In this document: one piece after another, positions 7,098 through 15,226 of the stretch
Layout of the letters: each line of letters opens with the position of its first letter
How positions within the stretch are numbered: the stretch's first letter is position 1
Source of the DNA: Hydrogenophaga sp.
Lineage (GTDB): Bacteria; Pseudomonadota; Gammaproteobacteria; Burkholderiales; Burkholderiaceae_C
DNA length: 64,000 nt
Direction of reading: 5' to 3'
Assembly (NCBI RefSeq): GCF_030373245.1
Contig: NZ_JAUCZF010000007.1
Span: 62,001-126,000 of the forward strand
Program-made: the position numbers and the translations under genes
The notes under the pieces: generated by a model
Database searches by the model: none
What the model was told of the DNA's origin: nothing
What the model saw: only the letters and a program-made list of their open reading frames with translations

Positions 7098-9083
7098 ATG
7101 TTGTACCCCCAAGAATTTGATGTGATCGTTGTCGGCGGCGGCCATGCGGGCACCGAGGCCGCGCTCGCCGCCGCGCGCATGGGGAGCAAGACCCTGCTGC
7201 TCACCCACAACATCGAGACGCTGGGCCAGATGAGCTGCAACCCCAGCATTGGCGGTATCGGCAAGGGCCATCTGGTGAAAGAGGTGGACGCGCTGGGCGG
7301 CGCCATGGCGCTGGCGACGGATGAGGGTGGCATCCAGTTCCGCATCTTGAACAGCAGCAAAGGCCCGGCCGTGCGTGCCACCCGCGCCCAGGCCGACCGC
7401 ATTCTGTACAAGGCTGCGATCCGCCGCATGCTGGAAAACCAGCCGAACCTCTGGCTGTTCCAGCAGGCGGTGGACGACCTGATGGTGGAGGGTGATCGCG
7501 TGGTGGGCGCAGTGACGCAGGTCGGCATCCGCTTCCGCAGCCGCACCGTGGTGTTGACGGCGGGCACCTTCCTCGACGGCAAGATTCACGTGGGCCTGAA
7601 CAATTACGCGGCGGGTCGCGCAGGCGATCCACCCGCCGTGTCTTTGAGCGCGCGGCTGAAAGAGCTGAAACTGCCCCAGGGTCGCCTGAAAACCGGCACG
7701 CCGCCGCGCCTGGATGGCCGCACCATCGACTACAGCAAATGCCAGGAACAACCCGGCGACGGCGTGCCCGGTGGCATGAACGCCGACCAGCCGGTGCCGG
7801 TGTTCAGCTTCATGGGGCAATCGGTGCCGCACCCGCAGCAGGTGCCGTGCTGGATCACCCACACCAACGCCCGCACGCACGAGATCATCCGCTCCGGCTT
7901 TGACCGCAGCCCCATGTTCACCGGCCAGATCGAGGGGGTTGGCCCACGCTACTGTCCGAGCGTGGAGGACAAAGTGAACCGCTTTGCCGACAAAGACAGC
8001 CACCAGATTTTTCTGGAGCCCGAGGGCCTGACAACCCACGAGGTTTATCCCAACGGCATCAGCACCAGCCTACCCTTTGACATCCAGTACGCGCTGGTGC
8101 GTAGCATGCCAGGGTTGGAGAACGCCCACATCCTGCGGCCAGGCTACGCCATCGAATACGACTACTTCGACCCGCGTTCGCTCAAGAACAGCTTCGAGAC
8201 CCGTCAGATTCAGGGCCTGTTTTTTGCGGGCCAGATCAACGGCACCACCGGCTACGAGGAGGCGGCGGCCCAGGGCCTGTTCGCGGGGCTCAACGCCGCG
8301 CTGCAGTGTCGGGGCGAAGCGGCGTGGCTGCCGCGCCGCGACGAGGCCTACCTCGGCGTCTTGGTCGACGATCTCGTCACCCAGGGCGTGACCGAGCCTT
8401 ACCGCATGTTCACCAGCCGGGCCGAGTTCCGCCTGCAGCTGCGCGAAGACAACGCCGACATGCGCCTGACCGAAGCTGGGCGGCGCCTGGGCCTGGTTGA
8501 CGACCTGCGGTGGACCACTTTTTGCCGTAAGCGCGATGCGGTGGCGCGGGAGACGGAACGGCTCAAGACCACCTGGGTGAATCCGCGCAATCTGCCGGCG
8601 GCAGAGAGTGAGCGGGTGCTGGGCAAGGCCATTGAGCACGAGCACAACCTGTTTGACCTTCTGCGTCGCCCTGGCGTGGGTTACGGCGATCTGCTGGCGA
8701 TGCACGGCGGACATCATGCGAACGTCGATGTTTCACGTGAAACCCTGGGCGAGTTGTGGGCGCCGGTGGTTGAGCAGGTGGAGATCGCAGCCAAGTACGC
8801 GGGTTACATCGACCGGCAAAAAACCGAAGTCGAACGCGCTGCCCACTTCGAAGGGCTGAAGTTGCCCGTCGACCTGGACTACCTGCAGGTTACGGCGCTG
8901 TCGTTCGAAGCACGGCAGAAGCTGGACAAACACCGCCCCGAAACCCTGGGGCAGGCTGCTCGCATCTCAGGCATCACACCGGCAAGCATCTCGCTGTTGT
9001 TGATCCATTTGAAAAAGGGCGGCTTCAAGGGGTTTGCCACCTTGCCGCTGGCTGCACCCAGCGACCGCGAAGCCGTCGCATGA
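7098..9083 (+). CDS. mnmG: tRNA uridine-5-carboxymethylaminomethyl modification enzyme MnmG (GidA)
   Basis: 661 residues. With MnmE it installs the cmnm5 group on wobble U34 of certain tRNAs, using FAD, NADH and methylene-THF. Visible marks: FAD dinucleotide-binding [10 protein letters not shown] (residues 13-22), [18 protein letters not shown] with the family Cys, [31 protein letters not shown], and [15 protein letters not shown] near the middle. The length is slightly above the E. coli enzyme, usual for Burkholderiales. It overlaps rsmG by four bases (ATGA). A parS-like site is embedded in the coding sequence at 8729. Confidence 0.98.
   Translation: MLYPQEFDVIVVGGGHAGTEAALAAARMGSKTLLLTHNIETLGQMSCNPSIGGIGKGHLVKEVDALGGAMALATDEGGIQFRILNSSKGPAVRATRAQADRILYKAAIRRMLENQPNLWLFQQAVDDLMVEGDRVVGAVTQVGIRFRSRTVVLTAGTFLDGKIHVGLNNYAAGRAGDPPAVSLSARLKELKLPQGRLKTGTPPRLDGRTIDYSKCQEQPGDGVPGGMNADQPVPVFSFMGQSVPHPQQVPCWITHTNARTHEIIRSGFDRSPMFTGQIEGVGPRYCPSVEDKVNRFADKDSHQIFLEPEGLTTHEVYPNGISTSLPFDIQYALVRSMPGLENAHILRPGYAIEYDYFDPRSLKNSFETRQIQGLFFAGQINGTTGYEEAAAQGLFAGLNAALQCRGEAAWLPRRDEAYLGVLVDDLVTQGVTEPYRMFTSRAEFRLQLREDNADMRLTEAGRRLGLVDDLRWTTFCRKRDAVARETERLKTTWVNPRNLPAAESERVLGKAIEHEHNLFDLLRRPGVGYGDLLAMHGGHHANVDVSRETLGELWAPVVEQVEIAAKYAGYIDRQKTEVERAAHFEGLKLPVDLDYLQVTALSFEARQKLDKHRPETLGQAARISGITPASISLLLIHLKKGGFKGFATLPLAAPSDREAVA
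8729..8744. promoter_or_regulatory. Near-consensus parS inside mnmG
   Basis: TGTTTCACGTGAAACC, one mismatch from the perfect site at 7032 (last base). It is read through by mnmG codons for Val-Ser-Arg-Glu-Thr, so protein coding and a likely ParB nucleation site overlap. Confidence 0.8.
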
Positions 9084-9730
9084 GCCGTGAGGTGCTGACC
9101 GACGGGCTCGTGCGCCTTGGCCTGACGTTGACCGCGCCCCAGGTCGACCAGCTTATGGCGTACCTTGCGCTGCTGCAAAAATGGAATCGGGTCTACAACC
9201 TGACGGCGGTGCGCGATCCCGGCGAGATGCTGACCCATCACCTGCTCGACAGCCTGGCCGCCGTGATCCCGTTGCGGCGGCAGGCCGCCGGGCGCGCGCT
9301 GAGGCTGCTGGATGTGGGCTCTGGCGGAGGTTTGCCCGGGGTGGTGATCGCCATCACTTGCCCCGAGCTGGACGTGAGCTGCGTGGACACGGTGGGTAAA
9401 AAGTCTGCCTTTATCCAGCAGGCGGCGGCCACGCTGAAGCTGCCTCATCTCCACGGCGTGCATGCTCGGGTGGAAACGTTGAGGGCGGATGAGGGCGCGG
9501 GCTTTGATGTGATCGCCTCGCGCGCCTTCGCCTCCCTGGTCGATTTCACCGCCTGGTCGCGCGCGGCGCTCAATCCGGGTGGCGTGTGGATGGCCATGAA
9601 GGGCAAGGACCCGGTCGACGAGATCGCAGCCTTGCCCGAGGATGTGGCGGTGTTTCACGTGGAACCCCTGAGCGTGCCGGGGCTGGATGCCGAACGCTGC
9701 ATCGTCTGGTTGAAGCCACTGGCGCGCTGA
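9080..9730 (+). CDS. rsmG: 16S rRNA (guanine-N7)-methyltransferase RsmG (GidB)
   Basis: 216 residues. Methylates G527 of 16S rRNA with S-adenosylmethionine. SAM motif [16 protein letters not shown] at about residues 75-90; other family marks are [37 protein letters not shown] and [10 protein letters not shown]. The ATG overlaps the mnmG stop (ATGA), the usual mnmG-rsmG translational coupling. A degenerate parS-like element lies inside at 9651. Loss of RsmG gives low-level streptomycin resistance in many bacteria. Confidence 0.97.
   Translation: MSREVLTDGLVRLGLTLTAPQVDQLMAYLALLQKWNRVYNLTAVRDPGEMLTHHLLDSLAAVIPLRRQAAGRALRLLDVGSGGGLPGVVIAITCPELDVSCVDTVGKKSAFIQQAAATLKLPHLHGVHARVETLRADEGAGFDVIASRAFASLVDFTAWSRAALNPGGVWMAMKGKDPVDEIAALPEDVAVFHVEPLSVPGLDAERCIVWLKPLAR
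9651..9666. promoter_or_regulatory. Degenerate parS-like site inside rsmG
   Basis: TGTTTCACGTGGAACC has 14 of 16 positions of the parS consensus. Near the rsmG 3' end, encoding Val-Phe-His-Val-Glu-Pro. Whether ParB binds it is uncertain. Confidence 0.5.
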
Positions 9731-9789
9731 ATCTCGCGGCCGTTTGGGGCGGCTCACGTAAACTCCCCTGCTCACCTGGAGGGAAACCC

Positions 9790-10404
9790 ATGTTCGGCAT
9801 TGCAGATTACGGTGCGTTTGTCGCTGCCATCGTGCTGTTTCTGGCCATTCCTGGCCCGGGCAATCTGGCGCTCATCACCTCCACCAGCAAGGGTGGCGTG
9901 CGCGGCGGGCTGGCCGCCACGCTGGGCGTGATCGCGGGCGACCAGGTGCTGATGTGGCTGGCGGTAGCCGGTGTGGCCGCGCTGCTTGTGGCCTACCCGG
10001 CGGCCTTTTACGCGGTGCAATGGCTGGGCGCAGCCTATCTGGCCTGGCTGGGCTGGAAGCTGCTGACCGCCAAGGCAGGCGATGCGCCCGTGCTCCACAT
10101 CCGCCCGCGGCAGTATTTTCAGCAGGCCCTGACCATCACCTTGCTCAACCCCAAGGCGATCGTGTTCTACATGGCGTTTTTCCCGCTGTTCGTCGACCCG
10201 GCGAGTCACCAGGGCCTCATCACCTTCGGCGCCATGGCGGCCACGGTGGCGGTACTGACCTTTTTCTACGGCCTCGCTGCGGTCCTGTTGACCCACTTTC
10301 TGGCCGAGCGCGTGCGCGCCAACCCCCGCATCACCCAGACGCTGAACAAGCTCGCTGGTGTTTTTCTCATCGGTTTTGGCTTCAAGCTGGCCATTTCCAA
10401 ATAA
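9790..10404 (+). CDS. LysE/RhtB family amino-acid exporter
   Basis: 204 residues from the ATG at 9790, which has CTGGAGGG nine bases upstream. Five to six hydrophobic helices; the signature PGPGNLALIT in the first helix (about residues 20-29), LGAAYLAWLGWKLL and LNPKAIVFYMAFFPLFV are characteristic of the RhtB/LysE superfamily that exports amino acids such as homoserine, threonine or lysine. It sits between rsmG and parA in one transcription direction; in related Comamonadaceae a LysE-type gene often occupies this place, so it is probably a passenger of the par operon rather than a segregation gene. Confidence 0.88.
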   Translation: MFGIADYGAFVAAIVLFLAIPGPGNLALITSTSKGGVRGGLAATLGVIAGDQVLMWLAVAGVAALLVAYPAAFYAVQWLGAAYLAWLGWKLLTAKAGDAPVLHIRPRQYFQQALTITLLNPKAIVFYMAFFPLFVDPASHQGLITFGAMAATVAVLTFFYGLAAVLLTHFLAERVRANPRITQTLNKLAGVFLIGFGFKLAISK

Positions 10405-10422
10405 GCAACCAGGGCCGAACAG

Positions 10423-11193
10423 ATGGCGAAGATCTTTTGCGTGGCCAACCAGAAGGGCGGGGTCGGCAAAACCACCACCACCGTCAACCTCGCTGCTGGC
10501 CTGGCCAAGATCGGGCAGCGCGTGCTCATGGTCGACCTTGATCCGCAGGGCAATGCCACCATGGGTTCGAACGTGGACAAACGCGCCTTGGCGCTCTCGG
10601 TCTACGACGTGTTGCTGGAGTCGGCCAGTGTGGACGAGGCAGCGGTGTTGTCCGAGAAGTGTGGTTACCACGTGCTCGGTGCCAACCGTGAGCTGGCCGG
10701 CGCCGAGATTGAGCTGGTGGAGGTCGAGCGGCGCGAAAAGCGGCTCAAAGCCGCGCTGGCCGAGGTGGCCGATCGGTACGACTTCATATTGATCGACTGT
10801 CCGCCCTCGCTCTCGATGCTCACGCTCAACGGCCTGTGCTCGGCGCACGGCGTGATCGTGCCGATGCAGTGCGAGTACTTTGCGCTCGAAGGCCTGACCG
10901 ACCTGGTCAACACCATCAAGCAGGTGCACGCCAACCTCAACACCGAGCTGAAAATCATCGGCCTGCTGCGCGTCATGTTCGACCCCCGCATCACCTTGCA
11001 GCAGCAGGTGAGCGACCAGCTCAAGAGCCATTTTGGCGACAAGGTGTTCGACACTGTGATCCCGCGCAATGTGCGGCTGGCCGAAGCCCCCAGCTACGGG
11101 CTGCCCGGGGTGGTGTTCGACCCTGCTGCCAAGGGCAGTCTGGCCTATCTGGCGTTTGCCAGCGAAATGGTGGCGCGCATTGCACAGCCTTGA
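10423..11193 (+). CDS. parA: Chromosome-partitioning ATPase ParA
   Basis: 256 residues. Deviant Walker A QKGGVGKTTTTVNLA with Lys11 and Lys16 (the signature lysine pair), VDLDPQGNATMG as the A' motif, DFILIDCPPSLSMLTLNGL as Walker B, and PMQCEYFALEGLTDL. It binds DNA nonspecifically as an ATP dimer and is driven off by ParB, moving the origin region. Part of the gene order mnmG-rsmG-lysE-parA. A weak parS-like palindrome begins 12 bases after its stop codon. Confidence 0.97.
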   Translation: MAKIFCVANQKGGVGKTTTTVNLAAGLAKIGQRVLMVDLDPQGNATMGSNVDKRALALSVYDVLLESASVDEAAVLSEKCGYHVLGANRELAGAEIELVEVERREKRLKAALAEVADRYDFILIDCPPSLSMLTLNGLCSAHGVIVPMQCEYFALEGLTDLVNTIKQVHANLNTELKIIGLLRVMFDPRITLQQQVSDQLKSHFGDKVFDTVIPRNVRLAEAPSYGLPGVVFDPAAKGSLAYLAFASEMVARIAQP

Positions 11194-11204
11194 TGGCAGG
11201 CCCT

Positions 11205-11220
11205 GGTTTCCCGTGAAACC
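11205..11220. promoter_or_regulatory. Weak parS-like palindrome between parA and the hydrolase
   Basis: GGTTTCCCGTGAAACC matches 13 of 16 parS positions. The GTG start of the next gene lies inside it. It may be a decayed parS; binding is unproven. Confidence 0.4.
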
Positions 11221-11758
11221 TCAGAACGTCCTGATCCTTCCCGGCTGGCAAAACAGCGGCCCCGACCACTGGCAAAGTCACTGGGAGGCGCAACACGGCT
11301 ACTGCCGCGTCGATCAGCACGACTGGATGACGCCTAAGCGCGGCGACTGGATGGCGCGCCTGGAAGAAGTGGTGCTGGGCTGCGAGGGCCCCGTGGTTTT
11401 GGTGGCGCACAGTCTGGGCTGCATCCTCACCGCCGCCTGGGCGGCACACTCCCGGAACAGGCCTCGCGTGCAAGCCGCGTTGCTGGTGGCGCCACCCGAC
11501 ACCGAGCGCGATGACGTGCGCAGCGTTTTGCCGAGTTGGGCACCGATCCCCCTGGACTGCCTGCCGTTTCCCAGCATGCTCGTCGCCAGCCGCGACGACC
11601 CGTTTGCTGCATTCGCCCGCGCCCAGACCGTGGCGGCGGCCTGGGGTTCGCGATTGGTCGATCTGGGCGAGTGCGGCCACATCAACGCCGAGTCGGGGTT
11701 GGGCGATTGGCCCCAGGGCCTGGCCTGGCTGAATGAACTGATCACCACGAAAGCATGA
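11213..11758 (+). CDS. RBBP9/YdeN-type serine hydrolase
   Basis: 181 residues if started at the GTG at 11213 (VKPQNVLILPGWQNSGPDHW). The opening and length match the RBBP9/YdeN alpha/beta hydrolase family. Likely nucleophile Ser in VLVAHSLGC, acid Asp in SRDDPFA, and catalytic His in CGHINAESGLGDWPQG. No strong ribosome site is present; coupling to parA, which ends 19 bases upstream, is likely. The stop is two bases before the ancestral parB position (see 11761). Physiological substrate unknown; family members are small cytosolic hydrolases. Confidence 0.82.
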   Translation: MKPQNVLILPGWQNSGPDHWQSHWEAQHGYCRVDQHDWMTPKRGDWMARLEEVVLGCEGPVVLVAHSLGCILTAAWAAHSRNRPRVQAALLVAPPDTERDDVRSVLPSWAPIPLDCLPFPSMLVASRDDPFAAFARAQTVAAAWGSRLVDLGECGHINAESGLGDWPQGLAWLNELITTKA

Positions 11759-11760
11759 GC

Positions 11761-11922
11761 ATGGCAACCAAAAATCCCAAGTGCCTCGGCCGCGGATTCG
11801 AAGCCCTGTTGGGCCCCAAAGTGGCAGAAGCCGCCTCGCTCGATGCGCAGGAAAGCGGCCGCGCCGTCGGTGCGCCCGGCAGCCTGCATTTGACGAAGCG
11901 GAAGTGCATAATTCGTTGCTAG
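11761..11922 (+). pseudogene. Truncated duplicate of the parB 5' end
   Basis: The frame opens two bases after the hydrolase stop, where parB would normally begin in this operon. Its first 26 or so codons (MATKNPKCLGRGFEALLGPK...) clearly correspond to the start of the intact parB at 12574 (MVTKKPKGLGRGLEALLGPK...), with roughly ten base differences in the first 80. After codon 30 the similarity is lost and the frame closes at codon 54 (TAG). Two usually invariant positions (Gly8 and Leu13) are changed to Cys and Phe, as expected of a decaying copy. It is separated from intact parB by a toxin-antitoxin module. Confidence 0.85.
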
Positions 11923-11941
11923 GTAGTCAAACCTGACTACC
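11922..11941. promoter_or_regulatory. Inverted repeat, probable operator of the toxin-antitoxin module
   Basis: GGTAGTCA-AACC-TGACTACC, a perfect 8-base inverted repeat 13 bases before the antitoxin start. Ribbon-helix-helix antitoxins bind such sites to repress their own operon. A -10-like CATAAT lies just upstream at 11907. Confidence 0.65.
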
Positions 11942-11954
11942 AAGGAGTGACACC

Positions 11955-12260
11955 ATGCCCCCCACCATCGCCACCAGCCTCAAACTGCCCGCCGAACTCA
12001 AGGCCGCCATCGATGAAGACGCTCGTAAGCAGGGCCTGAGCAGCCATGCCTACATGGTGCAGACGCTGGCAGACGCATCCGAGAGGGTGCGCCTGCGTGA
12101 GCAGTTCACGCAGGATACGCTGGCTGCGGAGCGCCAGATGCTGGCCACGGGCTTGGGTCACCGCCTGGAGGATGTACAGGCGTATTTCGCCCAAATGGCG
12201 GAATTTCGCGCAGGCCAGGCTGAGCGCCCCGTGCGCCTGGTGCCGAAAAAGCTGCTCTGA
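11955..12260 (+). CDS. ParD/CopG-like ribbon-helix-helix antitoxin
   Basis: 101 residues, AAGGAG seven bases before the ATG. The N-terminal 45 residues have the ribbon-helix-helix layout: TIATSLKLPAELKAAIDEDA, then KQGLSSHAYMVQTLADA. The C-terminal half is charged and would wrap the toxin. It is six bases ahead of a RelE/ParE-type toxin gene, the standard type II arrangement, and is preceded by an inverted repeat that suits autorepression. The module interrupts the parA-hydrolase-parB operon. Confidence 0.85.
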   Translation: MPPTIATSLKLPAELKAAIDEDARKQGLSSHAYMVQTLADASERVRLREQFTQDTLAAERQMLATGLGHRLEDVQAYFAQMAEFRAGQAERPVRLVPKKLL

Positions 12261-12266
12261 ACGCCG

Positions 12267-12569
12267 ATGATCGATGTTGTCTTCAGCCCCGAAGCCCTTG
12301 CCGACTTGGAACGTCTGGAAGAATTTCTCTGGACCACGCAAGACCCGCTAACGGCGGAGCTGCTGGCCTTCTTGCTGGACGGGCTCAGGGTGTTGACCCA
12401 CCAGCCGGGCGTGGGCCGCCCGGTGTCACCTGGCCACCGCGAGCTCATCATCAGCCGGGGCCGGGGTGGCTACCTGGCCCGATATACCTTTGACCCGGCT
12501 CAGATGCGCGTGATCGTGCTGGGCATCCGCCACCAGCGCGAGGCTGGCTACAACGACAACGAGATCTGA
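12267..12569 (+). CDS. RelE/ParE-family toxin
   Basis: 100 residues. Pattern of the family: IDVVFSPEALADLERLEEFL at the N-terminus, a central LLDGLRVLTHQPGVGRPV, ELIISRGRGGYLARYTFD and the closing strand VIVLGIRHQREAGYND. ParE members poison DNA gyrase, RelE members cleave mRNA on the ribosome; ParE is favoured by the partner type and by the C-terminal strand but this is inferred. It ends only four bases before parB, so the essential partition gene is translated from the same message. Confidence 0.85.
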   Translation: MIDVVFSPEALADLERLEEFLWTTQDPLTAELLAFLLDGLRVLTHQPGVGRPVSPGHRELIISRGRGGYLARYTFDPAQMRVIVLGIRHQREAGYNDNEI

Positions 12570-12573
12570 AACC

Positions 12574-13515
12574 ATGGTCACTAAAAAACCCAAGGGCCTC
12601 GGCCGCGGACTCGAAGCCCTGTTGGGCCCCAAAGTGGCGGAGGCTGCGTCGCCCGACGCCCAGGAGGTCGGTCGGTCGACGCAGTCACCTGCCAGTTTGC
12701 CGCTGACCGAGCTGGTGGCCGGCCAGTACCAGCCGCGCACCCACATGGACGAGGGGGCACTGTACGAACTGGCCGAGTCGATCAAGGCACAGGGGGTCAT
12801 GCAGCCGATCCTGGTGCGCAAGCTGGCCGACGGTCCGAACGCGGGCAAATTTGAGATCATCGCGGGCGAGCGACGCTTCCGGGCTTCCAAACTGGCCGGG
12901 CTGGACAGCGTGCCGGTGCTGGTGCGCGACGTGCCCGACGAGGCCGCCGCGGCCATGGCGCTGATCGAGAACATGCAGCGCGAAGACCTGAACCCGCTGG
13001 AAGAAGCCCAGGGTTTGCAGAGACTGGTGAAGGAGTTTGGGCTCACTCACGAGCAAGCTGCACAGGCCGTGGGGCGATCGCGCAGCGCGGCCAGCAACCT
13101 GCTGCGCCTGCTGCAGCTGGCTGAGCCGGTGCAGACCATGCTGATGGCCGGCGACCTGGACATGGGCCACGCCCGCGCTTTGCTCACGCTGGACAAAGCC
13201 ACCCAGATCACAGCGGGCAACCAGATCGCAGGCAAGAAAATGTCGGTCCGGGAAGCGGAAAGCCTGGTGAAAAAGCTGAGCGCCGAGTTTGCACTGGCGC
13301 CGCAAAAGCTGAAAAAAGAGAAATCGCGCGATGTGCGCCGGGTAGAAGAAGAACTGGCCGACCTGCTGACCGCCGACGTCGAAGTGCGGGTGAAAAAGCG
13401 CGTCAAGCGCCACGGCCGGTTTGAGGAGCTCGGCGAGATCGCGATCCAGTTCGGCTCGCTCGATGAACTCAATGGCCTGATCGACCGACTGCGCGGTCAC
13501 GGCAACGGGCGCTGA
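12574..13515 (+). CDS. parB: Chromosome-partitioning protein ParB
   Basis: 313 residues. It loads at parS and spreads as a CTP-switched clamp. Seen: GLGRGLEALLG near the N-terminus (ParA-contact region), QYQPRTHMDEGALYELAESI, the CTP-binding motif GERRFR at residues 98-103, ENMQREDLNPLEEAQ, a helix-turn-helix at about 155-180 (LTHEQAAQAVGRSRSAASNLLRLL) and a C-terminal dimer domain. The start lies four bases after the toxin stop, with only a weak ribosome site inside the toxin 3' end. A decayed copy of its first codons is at 11761. Confidence 0.97.
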   Translation: MVTKKPKGLGRGLEALLGPKVAEAASPDAQEVGRSTQSPASLPLTELVAGQYQPRTHMDEGALYELAESIKAQGVMQPILVRKLADGPNAGKFEIIAGERRFRASKLAGLDSVPVLVRDVPDEAAAAMALIENMQREDLNPLEEAQGLQRLVKEFGLTHEQAAQAVGRSRSAASNLLRLLQLAEPVQTMLMAGDLDMGHARALLTLDKATQITAGNQIAGKKMSVREAESLVKKLSAEFALAPQKLKKEKSRDVRRVEEELADLLTADVEVRVKKRVKRHGRFEELGEIAIQFGSLDELNGLIDRLRGHGNGR

Positions 13516-13530
13516 GTCACCCTTGTTCAC

Positions 13531-14286
13531 GTGATGCTGCGAATGGCCTGGCCCTTGCCAGCCCTGCTGGTCTGGGCGGCGGCATGGGTGGTCTACACGC
13601 TCGCCATGCAAGCGGGCTTGGGGCCAGTGGCGGCCCTGCTGCTGGCCTGCGCGCTGGGTGTGGCCGGCAGCCTGCTGGCGCCCAATTGGTGGCGCCGGCT
13701 GATCGTGGCCGGCGGCTTCCCTTTGTCGCTGGCGGCCAGTGGCGCGCTCACCCTGGCGCCAGCCTACTGGTTGCTGCCGCTGGCCCTGTTGCTGTTGATC
13801 TACCCGCTCAATGCCTGGCGCGATGCGCCGCTGTTCCCCACGCCTCGCGATGGTTTGCGGGGCCTGGGCGAGCGAGCGCCGCTGCCGCCTGGAGCGCGTG
13901 TGCTGGAGGCCGGGTGCGGTGTGGGCGATGGTCTGATCGCGTTGCGCCGGGTGTACCCTGAGGCGGACTTGCATGGGCTGGAATGGAGCTGGCCGCTGCG
14001 CTGGCTGTGTGCGCTGCGCTGCCCCTGGGCGCGGGTGCGACGCGGTGACATCTGGCGCGCCGACTGGTCTGGCTACCAGATGGTCTACCTTTTTCAGCGA
14101 CCGGAAAGCATGGGTAAGGCGGTGGACAAAGCCCGTGCTGAACTGGCACCCGGTGCCTGGCTGGTGAGCCTGGAGTTTCCTGCGCTCGAACTGGAGCCTG
14201 ATGCCGTGCTGGCGAGCGACCGGGCGCGCACGGTCTGGGCTTACTGTGTGCCGCTGCGCGATCGCGAGACGCCGCCGACGGATTGA
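13531..14286 (+). CDS. Membrane-anchored class I SAM methyltransferase-like protein
   Basis: 251 residues, GTG at 13531 or ATG at 13534; it is 15 bases after parB. The first 95 residues contain about four hydrophobic segments (AWPLPALLVWAAAWVVYTLA, then two Ala/Leu-rich helices and WLLPLALLLLIYPL). Then follows a methyltransferase core with motif I LEAGCGVGDGLIALRR (about residues 128-143), an acidic LHGLEWSW strand 2 and VRRGDIWRADW. A short class I domain attached to an N-terminal membrane anchor is uncommon. Substrate unknown. The gene is the last of the par operon and ends at a hairpin terminator. Confidence 0.75.
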   Translation: MMLRMAWPLPALLVWAAAWVVYTLAMQAGLGPVAALLLACALGVAGSLLAPNWWRRLIVAGGFPLSLAASGALTLAPAYWLLPLALLLLIYPLNAWRDAPLFPTPRDGLRGLGERAPLPPGARVLEAGCGVGDGLIALRRVYPEADLHGLEWSWPLRWLCALRCPWARVRRGDIWRADWSGYQMVYLFQRPESMGKAVDKARAELAPGAWLVSLEFPALELEPDAVLASDRARTVWAYCVPLRDRETPPTD

Positions 14287-14311
14287 AGTGGCGTCGCCCG
14301 AGCGGCCAAGA

Positions 14312-14335
14312 AAAAGGCGCCCGCAGGCGCCTTTT
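14312..14335. terminator. Rho-independent terminator, bidirectional
   Basis: AAAAGGCGCC-CGCA-GGCGCCTTTT between the convergent methyltransferase gene and the CsgG-like gene. Confidence 0.85.
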
Positions 14336-14354
14336 CAGACCGAACGGACGGTTC

Positions 14355-15185
14355 TCACTGACCCACTTTCAGCGTGCCGCCGCGGCCCAGGCCACCCTTG
14401 ACTTCCTGTGCCTTGTAGTTGCGCAACGAGATCACCATGCTGTTGTAGGCGTCGACAAACGCTGCCACAGTGGCCTTGCCTTCAGGCGTGCGTGAGAAGC
14501 CGCCCAGGCCCGCCGCTGCGCCGCCACCGAAGGCACCCAGCGCAGCGCCGAAGTTGGTCGATGTCGAGTTGCCTTCGGAAATGGCGATTTGCACGCCCGA
14601 ACGGATGTCGAACATGGTCAGCGTGACCACCGAAGCCTTGGTCTGGAGCCCGCCAGCCAAGGCGCCGAAGCCACCACCGATCAGACCGGCCAGGCTGCCA
14701 GCCAGCTGGCCAGTGGCCGAATTGTTGATGATGATGGCGGGTTCCATGAAGTAGTCCGCCGCCACGCGCTGGCCCTTCTGCTGGTTGGAGCCGGCGCGGA
14801 ACTCGCCCGAGTTGCGCTGCTTGTCGGTGATGTTGGACAGCCTGCTTTCGGTGCGGTTGTTGCCGATGGAGGTGATCACGAAGCAGTTGGACTGTTGTAC
14901 CGCCAGCCGCAGCAGGGGCTCGATGCTGGTGACCTGGGTGGCTTGCCCGAAGCTGGCGTACCACTCCTTGCCGCGGCCATCGTCCACCGCCAGCGTGCCC
15001 ATCGGCGCACTGCAGCGCTCCAGGTTGGGATTGGCGCCAGCACTGGTGCCTCCCGCGGCCCCGCCCGTGGCAGCGGTGGGGCTGGTGCCGGTGGACACCA
15101 TGCCACCTGGGGTGACGCAGCCGGCAAGCAAGAGGCTGGCCGCGAGGGCGCTCCAGCGCAGGGTGGCAGAGGTTTTGTTGTTCAT
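14355..15185 (-). CDS. CsgG/HfaB-like outer-membrane lipoprotein
   Basis: 276 residues from the ATG at 15185 (MNNKTSATLRW). Lipobox LLLAGC with the acylated Cys at about residue 22. The mature region fits the CsgG family: SIEPLLRLAVQQSNCFVI, ADYFMEPAIII, TLTMFDIRSGVQIAISEGNST, and a Gly-rich stretch (LIGGGFGALAGG, GGGAAAGLGGF) in the segment that can form a pore or membrane hairpin. No curli subunit (CsgA/B) or holdfast genes are adjacent, so it is probably one of the orphan CsgG-like proteins of unknown cargo. A Sel1 gene lies upstream on the same strand. Confidence 0.82.
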   Translation of the reverse strand: MNNKTSATLRWSALAASLLLAGCVTPGGMVSTGTSPTAATGGAAGGTSAGANPNLERCSAPMGTLAVDDGRGKEWYASFGQATQVTSIEPLLRLAVQQSNCFVITSIGNNRTESRLSNITDKQRNSGEFRAGSNQQKGQRVAADYFMEPAIIINNSATGQLAGSLAGLIGGGFGALAGGLQTKASVVTLTMFDIRSGVQIAISEGNSTSTNFGAALGAFGGGAAAGLGGFSRTPEGKATVAAFVDAYNSMVISLRNYKAQEVKGGLGRGGTLKVGQ

Positions 15186-15226
15186 GGTCGCGCTTTCTGG
15201 TGAATTGAAAAGTGGAAAACGAAAAA

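Noticed and set aside
6813..8039. 408-codon minus-strand frame opposite the start of mnmG
   Set aside because: mnmG is complete and conserved on the plus strand; the antisense frame lacks a recognised domain.
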